From Agrostemma githago (Eukaryota; Streptophyta; Magnoliopsida; Caryophyllales; Caryophyllaceae), in the NCBI GenBank assembly GCA_958450325.1, contig OY288257.1, positions 14,155,873 to 14,219,872 of the forward strand: a DNA stretch of 64,000 nt. Direction: 5' to 3'. Shown here in pieces: positions 1-9,800 of this stretch (positions within the stretch are counted from its first letter, which is position 1; every line of letters begins with the position of its first letter). The notes below the pieces were generated by a model. It saw nothing but the letters and a program-made list of their open reading frames with translations. It searched no databases and had not been told where the DNA came from. The position numbers and the translations under genes are program-made.

Positions 1-15
1 AAGGGGTCCGATCAT

Positions 16-2739
16 GTGACAATGGAATCGTCGTATAGTCGGCGTAATAACCAAAATAAGCTTGACGAGATTAAAAAGTTATACGACTGTAGATACATAT
101 CTGCATGTGAAGCTACCTGGAGAATATTTTCTTTCGATATCCACTATAGGACGCCTGCTGTTGAGAGGTTGCAATTCCACCTTCCAGGGGAAGAATCTGT
201 TATCTTTGATGATGATGAACCAATTGATGAGGTGCTTGAGGACCCCATTGTTGGCATGTCAAAATTTAATGACTGGCTACAACTAAATGAGAGAGACCAT
301 GCTGCACGTGAACTGTTGCTATGTGAAATCCCTCAAAAATATGTTTGGGATAGGACTAAGAAGATGTGGAAGCGTAGGCAAAGAGGTTTTGCAATTGGAA
401 GACTGCACCACATTCCTCCAAAGTGTGGTGAGTTATTTTATATGAGAGTAATGCTGAACCACGTTAGAGGTCCCAGGTGTTATGAAGATATTCGAAAGAT
501 TGGTGACGTGGTGCACCCAACCTTTCGCGAAGTGGCTTGGTTGGGGATGACACGGAGTATATTGACACTATTAAAGAAGCGAATTATTGGGAATCAGGTG
601 TGTACCTAAGGCATTTGTTCACATCGTTGCTTCTATCTGATTCAATGTCGATGCCTCATATTGTTTGGGAGAAGACATGGCCTCTGTTATATGACGACAT
701 CCTTTACAATCAACGTAGATTTTTACAGAATCCAGGTTAGTTCAACTAATATTACCTTCACTTTATATACATTCTCAGTATTTAATTGACAACATTTGGT
801 TCATCTTGCCAATACCTATTAAATTATCTATGATGCTTATTTGACTTCACTATCACACCATTGGAGTAGTTAGTTATGTATGACCATCATGTTCTTTGCA
901 TCTCAGACTTAGAGTTGTCAGAGGAAGAACTAAAGAACTTAGCTCTCCTGGAAATTGAGGCATCACTGCGAAGCAATGGCAGTAGCTTGGCCAGATTTCC
1001 TAACATGCCTATCCCGAACGATTCAATTATTGAATATCTTGGGAACACATTGGTGCGAGACAAGTTAGCGTATGATAGGGCCACACTGCGTCGAGAATAC
1101 GAAGCTGCATTACCCATGTTCACTACCAAACAACGCTCCGTATATGATGAAATAAGTGCAGCTATTGCAGCTAATCGTGGTGCTGTTTTCTTTGTATATG
1201 GCTATGGGGGAACATGGAAGACATTCATATGGTGTACTTTATGCGCCGATTTACGTAGCAAGGGGAAGATTGTTCTCCCTGTTGCTTCAAGCGGAATTGC
1301 AGCTACGTTAATCCCTGGTGGTAGGACGGCTCATTCTAGGTTCGGTATTCTCATTAATGTCGTTGAAACGTCCACGTGCTCTGATATTAAGCCAGGGACA
1401 TTTTTGCCTGAGTTTATAGTGAAGGCAAGCCTCATTATTTGGGACGAGGCACCAATGACGCATAGACATAGCTTTGAAGCACTTGATCGTAGCTTGAAAG
1501 ATGTCATGCGTGTTGTTTCGCCAAGTAATGTTGATCTACCTTTTGGTGGGAAGGTCGTTGTTTTTGGAGGAGACTTTAGGCAAATACTTCCAGTTGTCCC
1601 TAGAGGCAGCAGGTCAGATATCGTGCATGCGGCTCTGTGTTCATCACATATATGGTCATCATGCAAGGTTCGTTTTCCCCTATTTGTAGATCTCTTTTTT
1701 TATTTCGTTATGGACTGTTATTTTTACTAAAACATTCATATTTTCCAACTTCACACTTTTTATTGTCGATTTAATACTTTCTCGGAAAAATATCATGTAG
1801 GTCATTGAATTGACTAAAAATATGCGTTTACGTGTTGGAAACTCCTCTGCTAACGCATATGAGATACGCGAATTCTCCGACTGGATGTTAAGAGTTGGTG
1901 ATGGAAAAGAAGGTGGTCCAAATGACGGTGAAGTTGCTATTACTTTCCCGGAGGAAGTTCTAATACATAATGTTGATGACCGAATTGCGTCAATAGTGTC
2001 TTCCACATACCCTAACCTTTTGGACCGAATGTGGGAAGATGGTTACCTACAGGAAAGAGCAATCCTCGCTCCTACCCATGAATTTGTGGAGTTGATTAAC
2101 GACTACGTCCTATCTCTTATTGATGAACCAAAAGTCGTATATTTAAGCTCTGATGAACACTGTATGGATGAAGCACCTGTAAAAACACATTATCTACCCT
2201 TAACCGATTCACCTGCATGCCAACCTGAACTTCACTCAACCGAATTTCTAAACAGCATTAAGTGCTCCGGTGTACCTAACCACGAGCTCCGATTAAAGGT
2301 GGGTGCTATGGTCATGCTCATCAGGAATATTAACCAATTCCATGGATTATGTAACGGGACGCGTTTAATTATTACTGAGCTAGCAACAAGAGTAATTTGT
2401 TGTAAGGTGCTAACAGGTAGTCACAAGGATGACATGGTCTTTATCCCTCGATTCCCTTTGTCTCCATCCGACTCAAGTAAATTTCCAGTACGCTTTATAA
2501 GGCGCCAGTTTCCCATTTCAGTATGCTTTGCGATGACTATTAACAAGAGTCAAGGGCAGTCACTATCTCATGTTGGCTTATACCTCCCTAAGCTAGTTTT
2601 TACACACGGGCAGTTGTATGTTGCATTATCAAAAGTCACCAGCAAGCGCGGATTAAAAATTCTTATTTATGATACAGAGAAGCGTACAGCGAACACTACT
2701 ACTAATGTTGTCTACCATGAAGTATTCCAATATTTGTAA
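16..2739 (+). pseudogene. Helitron RepHel protein, C-terminal part (broken)
   Basis: Three exons can be read. The first runs to 735, the second is 907-1667 and the third 1801-2739, with introns 736-906 (GTTAGT...CTCAG) and 1668-1800 (GTTCG...TGTAG). Exon 1 carries the family text between the Rep domain and the helicase (FSFDIHYR, FHLPGE) and changes frame near 537-540. Exon 2 starts the PIF1-like SF1 helicase: Walker A near 1199-1225 reads GYGGTWKT where the family has GTGKT, so the glycine before lysine is tryptophan; Walker B is IIWDEAPM near 1432. Exon 3 carries the late helicase motifs, including TINKSQGQS near 2537. The family unwinds DNA during rolling-circle transposition. The frame break and Walker A change make it a pseudogene. 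Exon junctions follow the reading frame and family alignment. Confidence 0.85.
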
Positions 2740-2920
2740 TGGTTTTACTGTTATGATTTGTGTGTTGTTTTTGTTAACATTTAGAATTGCGTTGTTATTA
2801 ATTGCACTTTCCGAGCTCCAATTACAATGCGCTCAAATTATCTAAGTAGCATAATACGTTCAATTACAAATAACATGACTGTTGTGCACTCATTAGTTTA
2901 TCAATACAGTTTAACACCAA

Positions 2921-2948
2921 CCGTGCAATTTGCACGGGTTAAAACTAG
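2921..2948 (+). other. Helitron 3' terminus: hairpin plus CTAG
   Basis: The arms CCGTGCA and TGCACGG (2921-2937) pair perfectly around a 3-nt loop. After 7 nt comes CTAG (2945-2948), then host T at 2949. This hairpin and CTRR end is the transposition terminator of Helitrons. Confidence 0.88.
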
Positions 2949-4195
2949 TTAATTTCAATAAAACAACAAATACACCAAAGATTGGTATCAACGCACTGAA
3001 CTTAAGAATTAATCATCAAAAAAACTTGAAATTGAAACAACAACCAACTCAAACCTTCAATCATCATAAATTCATAATTAAAAAGTATCCATGTGATTTT
3101 TTTTTTGAAATCAATCGTTAACCATCAATAATTGAGTCAACTAAAATAGAACAGAACATAAAGATTGAAACTTTATGGTAAAAAAGAAAAATCGATGAAA
3201 ATACCTGAAGAATGGAATAACGGAGAGGGGATATGATTAAATAGCGGATTTAAGAAGATGAAGATTAAACAGCCACCATCTAGAGCCGGGTGAAATGAGT
3301 TATAAGCAAAAACGTCACACTGAAGCTAATCACCATCTTCAATGTCGTCCACGTCTAGCAGCCATAACGTAATTGGTATGACGTAATAAGCAGGATTGAT
3401 AACACATCTATCCGATGATATAACTTTTAGATATATTAACAACATAAAATCACAAACAGAATACTGAAATTTGAATCTATTTATGGATATAATTGTTTAG
3501 ATATAATTTTTTTTAGATATATTAACACTTATCTTGAAAATATGTTTGAACTTTAAGTGCTCCTAACACTTCATTTTCTAAAAACTCTCCACATTTTTAT
3601 TCATTCATTTACCTTATTAATCAAGCAAAATACTCTTCATTGGCCTTGGTTTCCAGCAACAACTCCAGCCAAGATTTGTCTCAAAATTGAGTCTTGATCG
3701 TCCCATTTTCATCTCGAAATTAATCGTCATTCCATTTCCTTCGTTAAGGTAATAATCGATGTTATTTCCGCTCATTAATAACCTCGATTCTTTTATTTTT
3801 CTCATGGTATTTTCGTACCATGTATGTCGTGTATTGAAGGATTCTTGGACGACCCCGAAACCGATGAATTTATCGTAGACTCGGATTTGGATTAGAGGTA
3901 ACGTCGATGTTACTCGGTATAACTTGATTTTATTTGTGTAATTGCATCTATATAATTTTATTTTTATTTTTGAGAATATATGTATGTCATATAATCTGGA
4001 AAAACTTTAAAAGTTGAAAATTTGCATGTTTCGGTATTTTTATCGCTTTTACGAGATTAACGATTAAATTGTCAAATCGTAATATTCGGTCTAAACTTGT
4101 AATATATGAATATATTCTGTAAAAATGATGCTTTTGATGATTTTTGATAATTTTGTATTTTTTTTATATTTTACGTACCAATTATTGAATTATTA
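2949..4195. other. AT-rich sequence without a supported gene
   Basis: No gene or typical repeat is recognised between the Helitron end and the Athila target site. The stretch 3831-3895 reads as a short acidic peptide followed by a stop (DPETDEFIVDSD), but no longer frame supports it. The right part (from about 3500) is continuous with 17397 once the Athila insertion is removed and may be the left half of the chromovirus-type LTR whose right half lies at 17540-18526. That is inference from length only. Confidence 0.4.
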
Positions 4196-4200
4196 CTGCT

Positions 4201-5723
4201 TGATGCGTGCCGTTCCTATTTGATTTTTCACCTATTTTGGCACGCATTTCCGTGTCGTTTTATTATTTTAGGAGTCGGATTACGCTATTTTCTCCCATTT
4301 GTGCTACTCGGGTATTCTTTTGATGTTTTGCAGAAAATCGAGACAAAGCAGTTAAAAGAGCTATAGACTGAGAAGAAGGGAGTAAGAAGCTGTAGACTAA
4401 AGCACAAGTCTATAGACTGGGAAACAAGTCTATAGACTAAGAAAGTGCAGCAGACAAGTTTGTAGACTTGGATATCAAGTCTACCAACCTAAAATCCAAG
4501 TCTACGGGATGGGATACCACTCAAGGCTAATTCAGTTGTGTCGTACCCACTCCTCCCCCTATTACGCTCTTCAGTTCTTCCCACTACCTAGTTAGTGGGA
4601 TTGAAGATAGCAGAAAAAGGAGGTCATTTATTGAGGGTTAAGCCGTTTAAATACAGCTTGAATTTCATGATCTGGATCATCTTTAATTAATAACTCTTCT
4701 GCTTCATCTTCTTCCTTGTTCTCTCTGTAATCAAAAACACAATTAGTTTTTATTTCGAAACTTTCTGTAATCAATCTTCAGTAATTAATTCAAGCATTTG
4801 GAATTATTCAGTATTATTATTTTCGGGTTTCTTCTTCTTCTTATTTATTTCTGCAGTCTCTTAAATTGGGTAAATTTCTCTTCTTCCCTATCTCCCTCTT
4901 CCAGTAGTATTAGATTTTACTTTATTCTATCTTTCTAATTTTATTAATTCCTGTTTCTTCATTCTCCAGTAGTTTTGTAATTCAGTTACTTTTGTAATTA
5001 TTCCATCATTCTTCATCTTTCATTTTCATCCTGTTATCATGACATATTCCATTTTTATTATCATCATTAGTATAATAATTGTTACTGTAATTATGAGTAG
5101 CTAAATTATTTTTCACTAGAGTTATAGGTGACTTATAAATCAGTATTTGTATTCATGCAGTAGATTAATAAATCGACTTTTATGAACTTTATCGCTCTTG
5201 CAACATCTCAACGACGAATAATTAATTATAGGCCTTAATTGATTGTTTGTATCTCGTAATCCCGACCTACGTAGCGAAAGCCCGGGAAAGGATAAGACTC
5301 GTTGTAATCGATAGAATTCCCTAATACGTAGCGAGAGCCCGTTAGGTGACTTCTAGGGCGACTAGTGATCCGAGAGGACCGTGTCTATACCCTTTAGTTC
5401 GTAATAGTCGTTTGTTTGATTATTGTATTTATGCTCATCTTGGTTTATAATGATCCTGTAACTCTGGTGTCTTTCTACCATTAATTTTCATACTAGTTTA
5501 CTGTTTTAATTTTAGTTTTATATTTTAGCATCATAGTTTATTGTCTGCCGTAGTCTGTTAGTCTATAAACTCAACTAAATCGCACTTTGTGAATTGGACC
5601 TTTTAATCGACCGACTTATAAATTCAATTTGCCTCCCTGTGGAATCGACCCTATTTATCATTATCTATCAGTTAGTTGTATTTAGGATTATTTTGATATC
5701 GGTAACACGACTAGACCGTGTCA
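4201..5723 (+). repeat. Athila 5' LTR
   Basis: 1523 bp, TG...CA, pairing with the LTR at 15868-17391. A TATA-like GTTTAAATACAG lies near 4647, so U3 would be about the first 450 bp. It holds the AGTCT-type palindrome array (4361-4510). The U5 end CTGTGGAATCGACCC is a common pattern in Athila LTRs. Confidence 0.95.
4361..4510. repeat. Array of AGTCTnnAGACT palindromes in Athila U3
   Basis: Perfect 12-bp palindromes AGTCTATAGACT sit at 4407-4418 and 4427-4438. Degenerate or half copies lie on both sides (near 4361, 4390, 4456, 4476 and 4499). The same array is at 16030-16180 in the 3' LTR, with perfect copies at 16074-16085 and 16094-16105. Related motifs recur inside pol (7461-7690) and downstream of pol (11760-11925). 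Confidence 0.85.
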
Positions 5724-5727
5724 ATTT

Positions 5728-5744
5728 TGGCGCCGTTGCCGGGG
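5728..5744 (+). other. Primer binding site (tRNA-Asp)
   Basis: TGGCGCCGTTGCCGGGG, four bases after the 5' LTR, is the reverse complement of the 3' end of plant tRNA-Asp(GUC) including CCA, as far as I recall that tRNA. This primer is the usual one for Athila elements. Confidence 0.9.
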
Positions 5745-5830
5745 AGGCGAAGCAATTTTATTAGTTAGTTGATTAATTTGTCTTTCGTCTTAAGGAACGA
5801 CAGTTCCTTGAGACTGATCTCATTGTTTAT

Positions 5831-6829
5831 ATGCCCAGGTCTTCTCGCTCGGAGCTCCATCCTTTTGATCCCGAGCCAGAACGTACTTTGCGACGACAAC
5901 TACGGTTCTTTAGAGAAAGCAGTCGGGCTGAATCTATCGAAGAGCTTGATAATCTATACGAGGACCTTCAATCCGACTTAGAGAGTGTCAACAACGAAGT
6001 GCCGCCTCCCGAGGAAACTATTATCTCTATTCCTAATATTCCTCCGATGGCGGAAAAATTGTCTGATCATTCTAGGCCCAATGCCGACGTGCTGCCCACT
6101 CTCGCCACTCCATTGGTAGCAGCAGCAAATTTTGAGATCAAGCCAGTTTTCATCAGCTTGATCGAACGGAGTACATTCGGTGGTACTCCCGGTGAAGATG
6201 CCTATCAGCATATAAGGAAATTCCTTGCTTATTGTTCCACAATAAAGCAATATGGGGTATCACAAGACCAAATCCGGGAAGTGATGTTCCCATTCTCCTT
6301 AACGGGCAAAGCTGAAAGATGGATCAACAACTTAAACAGGGTGACCGAGGGGATTATCGATTGGAACACCTTAGCTCTCGCATTTTATCGGAAATATTTT
6401 TCACCTGAGCGTACAGCAATGCAACGAAGCCAAATTACTAGCTTCCGGATGCGCTCAGATGAGACTTTATATGAAGCATGGGAGCGATTTAAGGAGCTTC
6501 AACAAGAATGTCCCCATCACGGGCTCGATGTTTGGTTCCTGGCTATTACATTCTACAATGGATGTACTTCTGAGGCTCGCCGTATATTGGATGCCGCCAA
6601 CAATGGCCGATTCGATGAGATTAATGTCACTATTGCCTTGGAGACTATCGAATCTATGGCTATCCATGACAGCCAATACAGTCAGCCCCGCCAATATCAC
6701 CCTAAAGGGAAAGAGGCTGCCAATGAGTCAATTGCTGTGCTATCATCTCAAATAGCTAGTCTCACCGCGAAGATCGAGGATCTCCGCAGTCCTAGTAGCT
6801 CACAACTCCAGCCCGTTCATGTCATGTAG
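5831..6829 (+). CDS. gag: Athila gag, up to an in-frame UAG
   Basis: 332 codons of the Ty3/gypsy capsid protein, which packages the element RNA in virus-like particles. The N-terminal 100 residues are charged and unrecognised. The gag core spans about residues 105-270, with FEIKP, FGGTPGEDAYQHI, FPFSLTGKAERW, ITSFRMRSDETLYEAWERF and CPHHGL, all typical of Athila gag. The ATG at 5831 is about 107 bp after the LTR and is the first good start. The frame ends at UAG (6827-6829), but gag-pol continues in the same frame directly after it (UAG CAG CAG), including a zinc-knuckle-like CHTC...H..C at 6853-6888. The stop therefore probably replaces a CAG codon in a single gag-pol ORF; regulated read-through is the alternative. 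Confidence 0.88.
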   Translation: MPRSSRSELHPFDPEPERTLRRQLRFFRESSRAESIEELDNLYEDLQSDLESVNNEVPPPEETIISIPNIPPMAEKLSDHSRPNADVLPTLATPLVAAANFEIKPVFISLIERSTFGGTPGEDAYQHIRKFLAYCSTIKQYGVSQDQIREVMFPFSLTGKAERWINNLNRVTEGIIDWNTLALAFYRKYFSPERTAMQRSQITSFRMRSDETLYEAWERFKELQQECPHHGLDVWFLAITFYNGCTSEARRILDAANNGRFDEINVTIALETIESMAIHDSQYSQPRQYHPKGKEAANESIAVLSSQIASLTAKIEDLRSPSSSQLQPVHVM

Positions 6830-6883
6830 CAGCAGCTAGGTCCGGTATGTCATACTTGTGGCTCTCCAGATCACGTCGATTGT

Positions 6884-9800
6884 ATGAGTATGATGGAGTC
6901 AGTGAATGCATTTGGCTCTTACAAAGGCAACCCGTTCTCCAACCACTATAATGAGGCTACCCGACAACATCCGTATTTATCCTACCGGAGCCAAAACGTG
7001 CTGAATCCAATCACACCGCCACCACCGAAACCACAGCCTTATGTTCCTCCTCCGAAGAATTCTTTCCAGCAGCAGGGAAATCATTCCTTCAATCAAGCCG
7101 GTTTTCAAAAACCGGCTCAGCAGAACCAGGCTTCTCTTCAGCATCAGCAGTCCCTGGAGATGGCCGAGATAAGAAACATGATGATGAATCTTATGACGAC
7201 CGTCCAGAAGAGTGATCAGAATCATGCCACTGCTATTAAGATGCTCGAGAAACAAGTCGCTCAATTAGCATCGTCTCAAGCTCAAAGGCAGCCGGGAACT
7301 CTTCCGTCCCAGCCACAGCAGCCTGACGACACCGCCAATGCCATTTCTTTACGAAGTGGTACTAGTTACGAGGGTCCTAAGATGCCATCTAACGAACTGG
7401 TTAAGATTGAGGATGTGACAGAAAATAAGATAGTTCACAAAGTGGCTGAGTCTACCGAATTAGTCCAGACTGGTAATGCCAGTCTACAGACTGGCAAGAA
7501 GGAGCAAGAAAAGGCTACTGGGTCTGGGCACGTCAGTCTACAAACTGGGGGAGAAGCCCAGAATGCTAACGCCAGTCTACAGACTGGCCAAGAGCAAGGA
7601 ACAACCAGTCTACAGACTGGTACGAAGGAGAATGCTAGTCTACAGACCGAGCATACCAGTCTACAGACTAACCATGCCAGTCTGCTGACCCAACTTTCAG
7701 CCGAACAAAATCCAGTACACTCCACAGACTCAGGTTCAGGTATCAGCAAGCAGCCCGTTCAGATTAAGCTTCCGTTCCCGGGTCGGTTACGTAACACAAA
7801 GACGGAACAACAATTTGGGAGATTTATGGAGGTCGTGAAAAATCTTCAGGTTACGGTTCCGTTCACCGAGCTCATCACTCAGGTACCTTCTTACGCTAAA
7901 TTTATGAAAGATATTTTGAGTCGTAAGAAAAGTATTAGTGAAACCGAGACCATAGCTTTTACTACGGAGTGTAGCACACTCCTACAGAAGAAATCTCCTC
8001 CTAAACTAAAAGACCCGGGTAGCTTTTCTATTCCCTGCACCATAGGCACAGTGACCATAGATAAAGCATTATGCGACTTAGGTGCCAGTGTCAGTGTCAT
8101 GCCTTATTCAGTTTGCAAGAAACTGAATATGGGCGACCTCAAAGTCACTAACGTGACTCTTCAGATGGCTGACCGATCGGTCAAACAGCCCTTAGGGATA
8201 CTAGAGGACGTGCCAGTTAGGATAGGTAAATTTTTTAAACCTGTCGATTTTATTGTGCTTGATATGGCTGAAGACGTCCAAATCCCGATTATCTTAGGCC
8301 GACCGTTCTTACACACTGCGGGGGCGGTAATTGATGTCAAGCAAGGTCGTTTGACATTAGAGGTAGGGGATGACAGGGTCACATTTAACCTTGCCCAGAC
8401 CGTGGCTAAGCCTATGATAGAGGACACATGCTATGCAATAGACATATTTGAAGAGTCAGTGTCAGATTTTTTATCGGGTCCCCTATTAAGGGACCCGTTT
8501 GAGGCTTTGATGTGTTTAGAAGCATGTGCAGAGGAAGCAGGAAGGAACGAGGCTATCGTTGATATGTTAGCAGCAGCATTGGAAGAGCGTGAACTAACTG
8601 AGACAGAAAGTGAGAAGGTCCACAATTTGGTAAATACCTCATATGTTGTCGAGGTATCGAAACCTGAACTTAAACCTCTCCCTCCTAATCTCAAGTATGC
8701 ATTTTTAGATGATACCAAAAGGTATCCAGTCATAGTTAATTCCACTCTTACCAACGACCAATTATCTGCTTTATTGGTCGTATTGAAAAAGAACCAGAAG
8801 GCCTTAGGCTATACCCTTGATGACCTGAAAGGTCTTAGTCCGGATTTCTGTATGCACCAGATTAACCTTGAGGAAGGTCATAGACCACGCATTCAGGGTC
8901 AACGTAGGTTGAACCCGAACATGCAGGAAGTAGTTAAGAAGGAGGTCATGAAACTCCTAGACGCCGGCATAATCTATCCCATTTCCGATTCTAAATGGGT
9001 TAGTCCAGTTCAGGTGGTCCCTAAGAAAGGAGGGACCACGGTCGTAAAAAATGAAAAAAATGAACCGATACCCACTAGAATAGTCACAGGCTGGCGCATG
9101 TGCATCGATTACAGGAAGCTGAATACAGCTACCAGTAAAGACCACTTCCCCCTCCCATTCATCGATCAAATGCTAGAACGTCTAGCATCCCGTAAATTTT
9201 TCTGTTTTCTAGATGGTTATTCCGGGTTCTTTCAGATACTCATTCATCCTGACGATCAGGAAAAGACCACCTTTACATGTCCGTATGGCACTTTCGCATA
9301 TCGCAGGATGCCATTCGGACTATGTAATGCCCCCGCTACATTTCAGAGATGTATGATGGGCATTTTTTCAGAATATATAGAGTCAATCATGGAAGTCTTC
9401 ATGGATGACTTTAGTGTTTACGGATCTGATTATTCCGATTGCCTCACTAACTTGGATAAGATTTTGCAGAGATGTATTGAGGTCAATCTGGTATTGAACT
9501 GGGAAAAGTGCCATTTCATGGTTACTCAGGGAGTTGTTCTCGGTCACATTATTTCTGATAAAGGCATCGAGGTTGACAAGGCGAAAGTGCAAGTGATTAA
9601 GCAATTACCGCCCCCTGTCAATGTGAAGGGAATTAGAAGTTTCCTTGGTCACGCCGGATTTTATCGTCGGTTTATCAAGGATTTTTCTAAAATTGCGAAA
9701 CCACTTACACACCTTCTCCTTAAAGATGCGCCTTTTCAGTTTACTGATGATTGTCTTGATGCATTTAACAGGTTGAAGACAGCGCTGATCACAGAACCGA

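Larger units (their letters stand above)
1..2948 (+). mobile_element. Helitron, 3' portion (5' end outside window)
   Basis: A rolling-circle transposon entering from the left edge. It contains the end of the helitron-helicase-like region and a PIF1-type helicase, then about 200 bp of noncoding DNA, then a terminal hairpin and CTAG followed by T. Helitrons end in CTRR about 10 nt after a short hairpin and insert between A and T, which is what is seen here. The coding part is damaged (a frame break near 537 and an altered Walker A), so this copy is not expected to move itself. The 5' TC end and Rep motif lie outside the window. Confidence 0.9.

Noticed and set aside
7435..7749. Alternative frames through the SLQTG block (Val-Tyr-Arg-Leu or Val-Cys-Arg-Leu repeats)
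   Set aside because: Shadow translations of the same repeat; the pol frame is open for 1559 codons.
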